Source: Candidatus Electrothrix aestuarii
Lineage (GTDB): Bacteria; Desulfobacterota; Desulfobulbia; Desulfobulbales; Desulfobulbaceae
Assembly (NCBI GenBank): GCA_032595685.2
Contig: CP159373.1
Location: 2,191,001 to 2,255,000, forward strand
Reading direction: 5' to 3'
Length of the DNA stretch: 64,000 bases
In this document: positions 26,493-35,951 of the stretch, piece by piece
Position numbering within the stretch: position 1 is the first letter of the stretch
Layout: every line of letters starts with the position of its first letter
Notes under the pieces: model-generated
Told to the model about the DNA's origin: nothing
Databases searched by the model: none
The model's input: only the letters and a program-made list of their open reading frames with translations
Program-made: the position numbers and the translations under genes

Positions 26493-28163
26493 TTACGGAA
26501 AGAGCCAATCTGTAAATGCCAGACCCCGTCCCCTACTTGGTGGCTGAGTCGGTAGATTAAGTCCGTAAAAGTGGTTGGCAATCCATATAATGTGTCTTTC
26601 ACATTCATAATTATTAATACTCGGTATCTGGCCTTGCCTGTTAATCCACAATATAGCTCTTTTGAGCGCCTCATTGCTCCATGAAAATGCTGGCTCTCCA
26701 TGTCGTTCTAGGAGGATAGCGGCCAAATACAATCCTGAAAGAGTTTCATAGGCATAACTGATCCCCTTAGCATCCCAATCTGGATAAGCACCTTTAGAGC
26801 GTCCAATATCTTCAACAACAATACCATCCATTTCAGAACCACATGCACTCGAATTAATTGGATGCCAACCTCCTGTTTCTGTTTTGAAATTACATGCCCA
26901 GGAGGAGTCAAAACCGTTGGTGGGTATGAAGCCTGGGGTGCCGACAGGCGGAGAGGTAGGGTATGAAGCTGTATCACCAAGAAACCCTTTCATGACAGTA
27001 ATTGCCTTCTCAAGCTGTGCTGTATCATTAAGATACAAGCAAGCCGCTATACGTGAAGCTGTACTGTGAGCGGCCCAGTTGGCTGCGGAGTCTTCCTGTG
27101 TTCCGACAATCGTCGTCCACCTCGGACTTTCTCCGATCTCTTTAGTCATCAAGCTGGAGAGCCATTCTTCAAATGTCGTTTTTGTCCAATCTGTACCGGT
27201 AGAACTACCAAGTTTTGTACGTGTCCCTGTAAGGGTCCGATCAAAACCAATAAGATCAGCCGCCATAATCCAAGCGGGCAACTGACGTGCTGTCGCAAGC
27301 ATTGCGTCATATGCAGGTACACCATCTGTACTCGGTTCCTCCTCGGAACCTATAATGTGCCGTAGTGCATTTTTTACAGCCTGTTTGTAGGGCTCCTTGT
27401 CTCCACTATAGGAGCTGGCATACACAAGTGCCGCTCCAAGGTATTTTGCAGGAAGTCTATTCCTATCATTAAAATTCGGAAGCCACGGAGAATATTCTGA
27501 TGATGCGTCAAGCACAAATCCTACTGCTTTATCAGCTTGATCTTTAAGGTAGTCCCATTCGGGCCCATTAGTTGGAAGATTTTCCAGATCATTTTTTTTA
27601 ATTAACATATAATTATCGCTAATAGGTGTGGGATCTGGAATCTGAGATATTTCGGAATCATCATTGATGATCAATGCCTCGCCAATACTATTCGCAATAA
27701 TCGCATTAACAGGCTGCTCAAGGGTTACTATGAATATTTCGTCCTCTTCCACATTAACATCACCTTTTACGGAGATTGCTATTTGCTGTTGCAAGCTCTC
27801 GCCATTTTTAAAGGTTATGCTTCCGTTGCTTGGCGTGTAGTCCTCACCGGCTGTGGCTTGAGCTTCACTCGTTCCTGTTGCATCAGATGTTGACCATTTC
27901 ACGGTGACGTCCCTGTTTTTACGAGGTTCCACTGAACAGGTAACCGGAAGAACAAGAGTGCTAGTTATCCCCTCTCCACCTTCTGTAACGGAACTCGTAC
28001 TAATAGAGATTTGAGCTGGTTCGTTATTTCTACTATATATATTAGATAGTTGGTTTGTTGTTGCGGCTGTTTGAGATACCTTTTGCTTGTTCTCTTTATC
28101 TTTTTTACATCCCGCTGATGTTAGAATCAGCATCATTAACAATAAGATGCAAGATCGTTTCAT
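26493..28163 (-). CDS. Calx-beta lipoprotein with alginate-lyase-like helical domain
   Basis: 556 residues. Lipoprotein signal with lipobox near TSAGC (Cys19). Residues about 50-170 form a Calx-beta domain (ISISTSSVTEGGEG...TAGEDYTPSNGSITFKNGES...VNVEEDEIFIVTLEQP), which usually binds calcium. The remainder is an alpha-helical region rich in Trp, Tyr, Asn and His (ADKAVGFVLDASSEYSPW, WAAHSTASRIAACLYLND, ISYAYETLSGLYLAAILLERHGE, NNYECERHIIWIANHFYG) resembling the alpha/alpha barrel of alginate lyases. It could cut or trim the polymer in the periplasm or at the surface. The enzyme call is tentative. Confidence 0.65.
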   Translation of the reverse strand: MKRSCILLLMMLILTSAGCKKDKENKQKVSQTAATTNQLSNIYSRNNEPAQISISTSSVTEGGEGITSTLVLPVTCSVEPRKNRDVTVKWSTSDATGTSEAQATAGEDYTPSNGSITFKNGESLQQQIAISVKGDVNVEEDEIFIVTLEQPVNAIIANSIGEALIINDDSEISQIPDPTPISDNYMLIKKNDLENLPTNGPEWDYLKDQADKAVGFVLDASSEYSPWLPNFNDRNRLPAKYLGAALVYASSYSGDKEPYKQAVKNALRHIIGSEEEPSTDGVPAYDAMLATARQLPAWIMAADLIGFDRTLTGTRTKLGSSTGTDWTKTTFEEWLSSLMTKEIGESPRWTTIVGTQEDSAANWAAHSTASRIAACLYLNDTAQLEKAITVMKGFLGDTASYPTSPPVGTPGFIPTNGFDSSWACNFKTETGGWHPINSSACGSEMDGIVVEDIGRSKGAYPDWDAKGISYAYETLSGLYLAAILLERHGEPAFSWSNEALKRAILWINRQGQIPSINNYECERHIIWIANHFYGLNLPTQPPSRGRGLAFTDWLFP

Positions 28164-28426
28164 AACTACCTCTCTTTGTTTCTATTACTTTTTTCTGATA
28201 CGCACATATAGCTTTGTTAAGTTGAGCGCTTCTTTTATGCTAGTATAATGCGGTGTAAAGGAGGTAGAAAATAATATCTGTACAGTTGTTAAAATACTCT
28301 ATGAGTATCTAGCTGGAATTACAGCCGTGCTGACAAGTTGATACAGTTCACAGGCAGTATGTTCTGGATGATATTATTCTCTTCCGCCTCCTTAATGGGT
28401 GTCGATTTTTCAGATTTTTCTCAATA

Positions 28427-28448
28427 CGACCTACGCACTGCGTGGTCG
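28427..28448. terminator. Stem-loop downstream of the sugar transferase gene
   Basis: CGACC-T-ACGCA pairs with TGCGT-GGTCG (10 bp with one bulged T) about 10 bases after the transferase stop on the minus strand. No clean T run follows. Confidence 0.35.
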
Positions 28449-28457
28449 CATTGTAGT

Positions 28458-29927
28458 TTACTTGCCCTTGCACCCTACGACTTCTCGCACTGTTTTGAAT
28501 AGAATTTCAAAATCATCCATTAATTTCCAGTTGTCAATATAGTTAAGATCTAATTCCATCCATTTATCAAAATCTGCTTCATTTCTTCCCTCAGTCTGCC
28601 ATCGGCCTGTGATACCCGGCTTAGCGCTGAATCGTCTTCTGTGGCTATTACTAAAAAAACGCTCAAAATCTCTAATCGGCAAGGGTCTTGGGCCTACAAG
28701 ACTCATAGTACCGAAAAGAACGTTTATAAGTTGTGGCAGCTCATCCAAGCTGGTTTTTCGAAGGAATTTTCCCAATCTCGTGACTCTGGGATCGTTTGTC
28801 AATTTGAACGCTGCTCCCTGCACTTCATTGAAACGTTCCAGTTCTGCAAGACGTTGTTCGGCATCTTTGACCATTGTCCGGAATTTAAACATCTTGAACC
28901 TTCTCTTATTTAGCCCGACACGTTCCTGAACAAAAAATGCTGGCCATCCGTCGTCAATGTAAATAGCGAGCGCGATCACAGCAAAGAGAGGAGAGAGTAG
29001 AGCAAGCCCTAAAAAGGAGAAAATCAAGTCAAAGAGGCGTTTGAAGTCATGTTCAAGAGAAAATTTCCTATTGAAATCGCAAGGCAGAAAGTTTTCTTCG
29101 ATGCGTCTCGGTTGGATAAATGGCAACTTAAAGAAATCATTAACTAATTGCGCCTCTGTTCCTTGGACTCTACATTCTTTTAAAATTTTGGCTATGGTAT
29201 CATAAAATCCTCTTAAAGGAAGCATTATAAATACTATATCTACCCTGTTTTCTGAGAGATATTTTTCAATGTTGTTAAGTGAGCAAAGCAAAAGATGCTG
29301 CGGGGCAGGGGAACGAGAAGCCTCATCAGCATATCCTAGAATAACATATTTTTTTATTGGATAATTTATCTCTTCGGCAAAAGCAAGGGAGCGTTCGTTT
29401 ACACCTACAATAAGAGCGTGGGGCAGGTCATCTTGCTGCCGAATATTCTTGTCAAAACGCAGAATGGTTGCCCCTGCTACTCTATATATAAAGAATATGC
29501 CTGTCCATGTTGCCAGTGATATGAGAACATTTTGAAGAACCGGCGTGCTGTTGTTCAAGAGGAAATTAAGTATGCTCAACAAGGGGAACTGACAGCTGAG
29601 TGCTGCTGCTATGGAGACTATTATGCGCAGGATAAAGTGCTTCCGCCTCTCTTCCACTATAATAGTGTATTGATACAGCCCCATGTCAGTCAATATGCTA
29701 TGCCAAAGCCAGACCGAGAAAATGAGCATAAGCCATTGGCTTAGAGATAAACCCCGGAGCTGGATAAAATCACTCAGGAAGGCTTGAGTCGACTCCAGGG
29801 AGCAAAGTATTTTTCCAGAAATCGTTATTTTATCTATAAGCGCAAGAGGCAGAAAAAGGAACAGGATGCCGTCAATATATTGAAACGCCTTTTCGATAAT
29901 CGAGATTTTTATATTAGTTTGGTTCAT
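28458..29927 (-). CDS. Polyprenyl-phosphate sugar phosphotransferase (WbaP/PglC-like, intact)
   Basis: 489 residues. An N-terminal set of membrane helices and a Rossmann-like domain (about 168-265, ALIVGVNERSLAFAEEI) precede the catalytic bacterial sugar transferase domain (about 295-485). Catalytic-domain motifs are FVQERVGLNKRRFKMFKFRTM, DPRVTRLGKFLRKTSLDELPQL with the Asp395-Glu396 dyad, and GPRP at 412-415. The enzyme moves a hexose-1-phosphate to undecaprenyl phosphate and so starts each repeat unit. It overlaps the upstream paralogue's 3' end by 14 bases. Confidence 0.94.
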   Translation of the reverse strand: MNQTNIKISIIEKAFQYIDGILFLFLPLALIDKITISGKILCSLESTQAFLSDFIQLRGLSLSQWLMLIFSVWLWHSILTDMGLYQYTIIVEERRKHFILRIIVSIAAALSCQFPLLSILNFLLNNSTPVLQNVLISLATWTGIFFIYRVAGATILRFDKNIRQQDDLPHALIVGVNERSLAFAEEINYPIKKYVILGYADEASRSPAPQHLLLCSLNNIEKYLSENRVDIVFIMLPLRGFYDTIAKILKECRVQGTEAQLVNDFFKLPFIQPRRIEENFLPCDFNRKFSLEHDFKRLFDLIFSFLGLALLSPLFAVIALAIYIDDGWPAFFVQERVGLNKRRFKMFKFRTMVKDAEQRLAELERFNEVQGAAFKLTNDPRVTRLGKFLRKTSLDELPQLINVLFGTMSLVGPRPLPIRDFERFFSNSHRRRFSAKPGITGRWQTEGRNEADFDKWMELDLNYIDNWKLMDDFEILFKTVREVVGCKGK

Positions 29928-31329
29928 TACACGTAAGACGTGTCAGGTTGGTTTTTATGAATTTTTTCAATATCTTGTAGTCTGTTATGGCCCCCTGGTG
30001 AACGATATAATTAAGTTCCATCTGAATATTTTTTTCAGGGAGCACGGAGCCTTCTTTATTAATAGAGTATGGAGAAATTAAGCCGGGTTTGACTTCGAAG
30101 AGGCGTGGATCAAGGGCCTGATGTGTATCTGGATTATGAGCATCTTGAACAGATATAGGCTTTGGGCCTATAATGCTCATATCACCCTGAAGAATATTAA
30201 ACAGTTGGGGGATATTTAAGAGGCCTCTTTTTTTGAGAAAAACAATTGCTTGTATATCTTTAAACTGCACCATCCTGAAAGTTTTTTTGTTGAGGCCGAT
30301 ATATTCTTTCAGGGAAAACGGCCAATAAAAAGAATTTAAGACCCACACGGTAAGAAGAAGAGGAGTTACAAAAAATAATGCGCACAAAGAGATAATTTTA
30401 TCCGCCAGAAATTTGATACTGATTTGAATTTCCTCTTCTCTGCCGGGAGTAGAAGTCGGTGAGTCCACAGTGAAATTGGAAAGGTCACCATCGATATAGT
30501 TAAATGCTCCAGCTTCAAATGTAAAGAAGTCGTTGAGCACCCGGACAGTAAGACCTGTTGCTAGAGAATATTGAATAATACTTTTAAGCTCATCATAGAA
30601 ACTTCTGACTGGGAGCGTAAGGAAGATTTCATCTACACGGTGCGTTTTAATATATTCTTCCACTCCTTGCAGGGAACATACTACATCAAGAGCTTTAGCA
30701 TATTCTTCTGGAAGGTCTTCTGGAAGGGCATCAGTAAAACCTAGGAGTTTGTAACCTGATGCATGGTTTCTGAGATTTTCAGCCAGAGCAAGAGAACGGA
30801 CATTCAGTCCAACAATCAGAGCATTTGTTACTGGCTGATGAATGTTTTTTTTTCTGAGGAGCAATGCAAACGATATTCTGTACAGAAGAAAAAGAAGCAG
30901 TAAAGCTCCCAGGCAAGCAAAAGCGGATTGTATCGTACTGAAATATAAAAAATGTCTTTCCTTGCTTGGAAGATCAAAGATAAGTATACTTTTCTTGATC
31001 AGGATAAGAGATAAGAGTATGAGACCCCATCCCAAGGTTATTGCTATACAACTCCTTATAATAATATCTTTCCATGCTTTTTCATACCACACCTCTTTGT
31101 TCAGGATCGGAGAGGATTTTGTATGCATGAAGAAGGAGAAAATAGATTTCCAGCAAAAGACAAGCAGCGTCATTATGCCTCCTTCCCATAATGATACCAA
31201 TGTAATGTCAGGGAAAGCCAATCCGTTTTTCCCCGTACAAACGAGAAAAAAGAGAATCAGCAGAACGGAATCAATCCAATGCAGCAGGATGGTGCCGAGA
31301 GAATATCCCGATGTTGGTCTATACGTCAT
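29914..31329 (-). CDS. Degenerate sugar-transferase paralogue (probable pseudoenzyme)
   Basis: 471 residues with the same architecture as the following gene: N-terminal helices, Rossmann-like domain (LIVGLNVRSLALAENL), and a short C-terminal transferase-like domain. In that domain the KFRTM motif reads VQFKDI, about 28 residues including the DPR segment are missing, the Asp-Glu dyad of SLDELPQL is replaced (GLLNIPQL, Leu371 and Asn372), and GPRP is GPKP. Catalysis by the known PglC mechanism should be impossible. The frame is intact and translationally coupled to the active paralogue, so a partner or regulatory role is plausible. Confidence 0.85.
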   Translation of the reverse strand: MTYRPTSGYSLGTILLHWIDSVLLILFFLVCTGKNGLAFPDITLVSLWEGGIMTLLVFCWKSIFSFFMHTKSSPILNKEVWYEKAWKDIIIRSCIAITLGWGLILLSLILIKKSILIFDLPSKERHFLYFSTIQSAFACLGALLLLFLLYRISFALLLRKKNIHQPVTNALIVGLNVRSLALAENLRNHASGYKLLGFTDALPEDLPEEYAKALDVVCSLQGVEEYIKTHRVDEIFLTLPVRSFYDELKSIIQYSLATGLTVRVLNDFFTFEAGAFNYIDGDLSNFTVDSPTSTPGREEEIQISIKFLADKIISLCALFFVTPLLLTVWVLNSFYWPFSLKEYIGLNKKTFRMVQFKDIQAIVFLKKRGLLNIPQLFNILQGDMSIIGPKPISVQDAHNPDTHQALDPRLFEVKPGLISPYSINKEGSVLPEKNIQMELNYIVHQGAITDYKILKKFIKTNLTRLTCNEPN

Positions 31330-31619
31330 GTATCTTCAGCTTATGTATATACATTAAGTAGGTGGCCAAAAATAAATTAACTTTTTGATTTGCCTATCTA
31401 TCTGTAAATAGGAGGATCAATCGAATTGCTTTTGTTGAAATAATTTTGGTCGGGTACTTAAAGAAAGAATTTATAACGAATGTACAACGAAAGATACTCG
31501 ATTGGCAAGATATATAGCTCGTGAGGAGGAGAAGAGAGAAATACTGCCATTTGACTGTCAATAGTTTTTCCGAGCAAAAACGACTGGTTTATGGATTGGT
31601 TGCTATCTTGCCAACTCGT

Positions 31620-31967
31620 TCAGGCCGCTTTTTTGAATTTTTCTGTACTCGTTTTTTGTTGAAGCGTTTCGATTGCGGCGCTGACAGAAGAGTAAAGGGG
31701 AAGAACTGAATGAAGACGTGTCAATTCCATAATTCTTCGAATATCTTCTTTAATTCCAGAAATGAGTAGTTCAGTTTTGCCCCATGTACTGTTTGCAACA
31801 GCAATAATAGCTCCCAGTCCCGTGCTGTCTATAAAATCTATACCGGTAAAATCTAGAACAATAGCATCGTTATCTGTGGTGACCTGTGCTAACTTCTCTC
31901 GGAAAATTCTCACGCTACTGCTATCTAAACGACCCAGCTCGTCAAAAGAAATCACTGTATATTTCAT
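31620..31967 (-). CDS. STAS-domain anti-sigma factor antagonist
   Basis: 115 residues, full length for SpoIIAA/RsbV-like proteins. The central DAIVLDFTGIDFIDSTGLGAII has the phosphorylatable serine (Ser48) in the DSTG motif. Such proteins bind a HATPase anti-sigma kinase when unphosphorylated and release its target. The divergently encoded HATPase protein (32431-33717) is the obvious partner. Its ATG overlaps a doubtful 75-residue ORF upstream. The Lys-rich tail (QQKTSTEKFKKAA) is unremarkable. Confidence 0.9.
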   Translation of the reverse strand: MKYTVISFDELGRLDSSSVRIFREKLAQVTTDNDAIVLDFTGIDFIDSTGLGAIIAVANSTWGKTELLISGIKEDIRRIMELTRLHSVLPLYSSVSAAIETLQQKTSTEKFKKAA

Positions 31968-32191
31968 CGGGCGCCCTTGCTTTTCGGATTATTGATAATA
32001 TCTTCCTTTAGATTTATAATATCTGAATACAGGAGAGAGTTCAAGTTTTTATACAGATGGTTTTGTTTTTTGTATATCGCGAATGAAGTCTTTATGCCTT
32101 TCGTGTTGAATTTAGAATTAATGGACACAGTGGGCCGTTTTATAGGCTTTTTTGAGAAGAGGTTATTTTTTACATCACCACTCCTTTCCAC
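31964..32191 (-). CDS. Doubtful 75-residue basic ORF ahead of the STAS gene
   Basis: GTG start at 32191, ending in a 4-base overlap with the STAS start codon, which is typical of coupled genes. The product is strongly basic (many Lys and Asn) with no recognisable family. A true ribosome site is not obvious. It could be a small coupled gene or simply the STAS leader. Confidence 0.25.
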   Translation of the reverse strand: MERSGDVKNNLFSKKPIKRPTVSINSKFNTKGIKTSFAIYKKQNHLYKNLNSLLYSDIINLKEDIINNPKSKGAR

Positions 32192-32430
32192 TTTCGCAGG
32201 GCTACATATTTGAGCTCGTTTTAAAAAGATGTTTAAAATAACCTAGTTGCGAGGTGGTTCGTAAAAAGGTTTCGTCATGTGCGGAATGTCGGTTAAAAGC
32301 AAACCCGGAAAAAAAATCGAATTCTGACGACAAGTCTAAATTGCTGCATATTTTAGTAGAGGCAAAAGTCGAAGTGAAGGTCAGGTTTTTTCTACGGAAC
32401 GGAAGCCCTCCCGGATAAAAAGGTAACTGA

Positions 32431-33717
32431 ATGAACAAGTATTGTGTTATTACTACTGATGAAATGCTATTTGAAACAATATCCGTGAGTATTGCTTCGT
32501 CAGATATTCAACAGTGCCTCGCTTTGAGCAATATCACCTGTTTTTCTGAAGCTGTTGAGTACATTAATACAGAGCTCCCGGACGTTGTGTTGATAAATTT
32601 TTCAGACAACACCATGAATAGCTTTGCTTTACTGGATATGATGATCAAGGATCAGTGGCTTCTCAATACCGGTATTATTGCTATATCGAATTGTTCTAAC
32701 GATACAAAAAAATTGGAAGAACTTCGGTGTGCTAATATTATTGTTGTCATAGAAGAACGGCTGATTGTATCAGCGTTGCCTAAAATACTGTCCATTGTAT
32801 TGAAAAACAGACGTATTCTCTTTCAGCGTGGGCTGGGGATGGGCATCATGGAAAATATTTCCGGGTCATTCTGGCTGGAGAACGACCCTCTGGAAGTTAC
32901 ATCTTATGCCAACCTTATTGCAAATTTTTTATTTAATGCAAAAAAAATAGACAGTAAGGGGAAATTCGATCTTCAGCTAGCCCTTACTGAAATGTTTATG
33001 AACGCCGTTGAACACGGTAATTGCGCAATTGGGTTTGAAGATAAAAAACAATGGATTGAAAGTGGAGGGAACATGGGAGAACTGATATTGCAACGTAATC
33101 AGCAACCCGATATCCTGAAGAAACGAGTCCGTTTCGAGTATACGCTCAAACCGATGGAAGGATATTTTTCTATTACCGATCAGGGAGAAGGGTTTGATTG
33201 GCCTGGAATTATGGAACGTATAGAACAGCAGGGACTTCTTTCTTTAAATGGGCGGGGGATTTTGCTGGCGCAGAGTGTAACGCGGGACCTCACATATAAT
33301 GAAAAGGGGAATGCTGTGACATTTAAATTTTTCTATAACGAGGAAATGGCTGAGCTTGTTCCGGCGCTCTTTAAAAATATCGAACCTCGGAAGGTAGATC
33401 AGGGAGATATAGTTTTTCAACAGGGAGAATCAAGCAGCTCTCTCTATTATATAGTCAATGGCTCTTATGATATTATTGTTAATGGAAAAATTGTTTCCTG
33501 TTTAAACTCCGACGATATTTTTATGGGTGAAATGTCTTTTCTTCTCAATAACAGACGTTCTGCAACAGTACGGGCTAAGGTAAAAGGACAGCTTATCAAG
33601 ATCTCGAAAAAGGAATTTGTTCGGGCCATTAAGGAAAAGCCTCATTATGCGCTTTTTCTAACCCGGCTTCTTGCCCAACGTATACATCGTGGAAATCATT
33701 TTGAGCGAATGGACTAA
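32431..33717 (+). CDS. Partner-switch regulator: pseudo-receiver, HATPase (RsbW-like), cNMP-binding domain
   Basis: 428 residues. Residues 1-125 look like a receiver domain, but the acceptor position in PDVVLINFSDN is Asn56 instead of Asp. Residues 150-305 form an RsbW/SpoIIAB-type HATPase: N box ExxxNAVEHG (187-196), G1 DQGEG (250-254), and G2 NGRGI (273-277). Residues 312-420 are a cyclic-nucleotide-binding fold (GDIVFQQGESSSSLYYIVNG, FMGEMSFL). It should phosphorylate or sequester the STAS protein encoded divergently. No sigma factor is nearby, so the output may be another protein of the locus. Confidence 0.85.
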   Translation: MNKYCVITTDEMLFETISVSIASSDIQQCLALSNITCFSEAVEYINTELPDVVLINFSDNTMNSFALLDMMIKDQWLLNTGIIAISNCSNDTKKLEELRCANIIVVIEERLIVSALPKILSIVLKNRRILFQRGLGMGIMENISGSFWLENDPLEVTSYANLIANFLFNAKKIDSKGKFDLQLALTEMFMNAVEHGNCAIGFEDKKQWIESGGNMGELILQRNQQPDILKKRVRFEYTLKPMEGYFSITDQGEGFDWPGIMERIEQQGLLSLNGRGILLAQSVTRDLTYNEKGNAVTFKFFYNEEMAELVPALFKNIEPRKVDQGDIVFQQGESSSSLYYIVNGSYDIIVNGKIVSCLNSDDIFMGEMSFLLNNRRSATVRAKVKGQLIKISKKEFVRAIKEKPHYALFLTRLLAQRIHRGNHFERMD

Positions 33718-33746
33718 TAGACGTGACACCGGTCAGGCGGAGCTCA

Positions 33747-34691
33747 TTATCCGTTAGTAGACTGTTCAAAAAGAGAGAGAGCAAAGGGTTTGTCTTTGTC
33801 CTCGCCTATTTTTTCTGCAAAAAGTTCTTCTTGCTTTATCGTGACTCCTGAGAGGCGCCTTAGCTGTTCTTTTTTGAAAAAAGAAGCCAACTCTGGGTCA
33901 TCCAACCTCTCCTCCTGCTTTAGGAGCGCGACGATATATCCTATAAAAATAAAGAGCCCGCTGAAATAGGGGCGTTCCATAGATCGGTAGATCGCCCTGC
34001 CAAGGGCGAAGAGAAGACCTTCACGTAAGTAGTAGCAGGATTTTCCATAACTAAGATACGTTTTCACCGCGCCCATTTCACCACCCATTTGTCTCAGATG
34101 ATAGACAGGGAGTTCGCGGGCGGAATGTGTTCTCCAGCCTTTCATTCTCGCTTTTGCTCCGTCTAATTTATCCCAGCCTAAAATCGGAATAAGTCCTCCG
34201 ATATCGCGAAAACACTCCAGACGGTACATTTTACATGGTCCTACAGTATGTACATTCGGGCATCGTTCCATCTGCCAACGGTCATTTTTCAGAATAAAAG
34301 TTTTTCCTGACGCTATACCCAGTTTTTCGTCGGCAGCAAATTTTTTTAGTAAAAATTCGAAATATTGTTTTGGTAAAACCACATCCGCATCCATTTTTAC
34401 AGTAAAGTCAAGCTGATCAACCTTGGTGCAGTCATATCCCTTATTAAAAACATGCACCACGTTAGGGCCCAATCGTCGGGCAGTATCTCCTGAAAGGCTT
34501 ACTGGTTGGATAAGCGGATATTTTTCTGCTGCCTCCGTTATAAGAGACCAAGTGTTATCCGTCGATCGATCATCAACGATAACCCACTGTTCAGGAGGGT
34601 GGGTTTGGTCGATAATTGACCGGATTACAAACGGAAGGAATCGAGCTTCATTATAAACCGGAGTGATTATATTGTATTTATATTGAGTCAT
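33747..34691 (-). CDS. Family 2 glycosyltransferase
   Basis: 314 residues. NIITPVYNEARFLPFVIRSII, VDDRST at 39-44, and MDADV at 100-104 define a GT-A fold GT2 enzyme. Later parts include GWDKLDGAKARMKGW and HLRQMGG, as in membrane-associated GT2 proteins without a transmembrane channel. A hydrophobic segment (about 244-260) may touch the membrane. It ends a three-gene leftward unit, 24 bases after the GT4 gene, and converges with the regulator gene. Confidence 0.9.
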   Translation of the reverse strand: MTQYKYNIITPVYNEARFLPFVIRSIIDQTHPPEQWVIVDDRSTDNTWSLITEAAEKYPLIQPVSLSGDTARRLGPNVVHVFNKGYDCTKVDQLDFTVKMDADVVLPKQYFEFLLKKFAADEKLGIASGKTFILKNDRWQMERCPNVHTVGPCKMYRLECFRDIGGLIPILGWDKLDGAKARMKGWRTHSARELPVYHLRQMGGEMGAVKTYLSYGKSCYYLREGLLFALGRAIYRSMERPYFSGLFIFIGYIVALLKQEERLDDPELASFFKKEQLRRLSGVTIKQEELFAEKIGEDKDKPFALSLFEQSTNG

Positions 34692-34715
34692 ATCTCGTAT
34701 TTGTTGATATATTTA

Positions 34716-35939
34716 TTAATGTGAAGGATCGCTGGCAATGACCTGTTCAAACACAGGGACAAGTCTTCTAACATTTTGTTGTATATTGAACATCTGTTGG
34801 GCACGTTTTCGGCCTTCTCTCCCCATCCGTAAAGCCAGTTCAGGTCGCGTTGCGAGGATCGCTAATTTGTCAGCCAACTCATTATAATTTTCCCTGGTGA
34901 AAAGAAAACCGGTTTCTTCCTCAATAACCATTTCAGGAATTGCGGTGATGCGAGGCGCTACCACAGGGCGTGCTTTGAGCATAGCTTCGATAATTGTCAT
35001 AGGAGTGCCTTCGCTAAGTGAAGAGAGCACCATGATTTGAGACCAGTCAAATAATGACGCGACATCGGACTCATAGCATGCCCCTAAAAGAATAACGGAA
35101 TCGTTCAGCCCCAATTTATCAATCAACGCTGTTATTTCTTCACGTTTTGATCCCTCTCCAGCAATTCGACATTCAAACACAATACCCTTTTTTTTGAGGC
35201 GCGCACAGGCCCGAATCAGAATGTCGTGTCCTTTGACCTCTTCCAAGCGTGCTACGTTTAGGATACGGAGAGGAGATGTTTCGGGAATCCGGGTTTGTTT
35301 TGACCACAGTGCTGAATCGTTATCTATGCCCAGGTACACAAGATGAAATTTTTGTTTTTCAAGGGAAGGATAACGTCTGACCAGATTGTGTATATGGAAT
35401 TTGCAGTTAGAAATGATAAATCGGGCGTATTGCAGCTTTTCTTCCGTGAAAGGCTGTGGAAGTAAAACATCAGAGCCATGAATGCTGATACTGTAGGAAA
35501 TGTTGCTGATAGTTTGTAAGAAAATTGCGACCCCTGCCGCTCCAAAAGCGAAATGTACGTGGACATGAGAAATGTTTTTTTCTTCCAAAAAATCTACCAG
35601 GAGGACAGCTCCAAGAAATCTGGTTATATTTCTGAAGCGCATCCTGGGGAATTCTTCATCCACTAGGGAGAACGCAAAAAGGAAACCTTTGATATAGCGA
35701 AGAGGGGCTTGTATAAGACGCTTACAGTTGCTTTTGATGTACAGGTTCAACGGTGCTGATTTGAGATAAAATGTTTCTTCAAGCAAATCTTGGTCCGCTG
35801 GGTGGTGCTCTCCAGCCTGAGGGCGTTGATTAGAGACAAGAACAGGATGTATTCCGATATTTCTCAGTGCCCTGACTTCCCGTTGCAGAAAGGTTGTTGA
35901 AATTATCGGGAAGCTGGAAAAAAAGTAAGCGATTTTCAT
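34716..35939 (-). CDS. Family 4 glycosyltransferase (GT-B fold)
   Basis: 407 residues, typical length. KIAYFFSSFPIISTTFLQREV opens the N-terminal domain and VHVHFAFGAAGVAIFL lies in it. The C-terminal domain starts PLRILNVARLEEVKGHDILIRA. It carries the donor-binding motif SEGTPMTIIEAMLKARPVVA with the paired Glu residues of GT4 enzymes. Retaining transfer from a nucleotide sugar to the growing lipid-linked unit is expected. The gene follows the membrane protein gene by 12 bases. Confidence 0.93.
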   Translation of the reverse strand: MKIAYFFSSFPIISTTFLQREVRALRNIGIHPVLVSNQRPQAGEHHPADQDLLEETFYLKSAPLNLYIKSNCKRLIQAPLRYIKGFLFAFSLVDEEFPRMRFRNITRFLGAVLLVDFLEEKNISHVHVHFAFGAAGVAIFLQTISNISYSISIHGSDVLLPQPFTEEKLQYARFIISNCKFHIHNLVRRYPSLEKQKFHLVYLGIDNDSALWSKQTRIPETSPLRILNVARLEEVKGHDILIRACARLKKKGIVFECRIAGEGSKREEITALIDKLGLNDSVILLGACYESDVASLFDWSQIMVLSSLSEGTPMTIIEAMLKARPVVAPRITAIPEMVIEEETGFLFTRENYNELADKLAILATRPELALRMGREGRKRAQQMFNIQQNVRRLVPVFEQVIASDPSH

Positions 35940-35951
35940 TGAATGGAGAAC

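Noticed and set aside
18171-31462. A shared 12-mer GTCGGGTACTTA at 18171 and about 31450
   Set aside because: Many 12-mer pairs are expected by chance in 64 kb, and the surrounding sequence does not align well.
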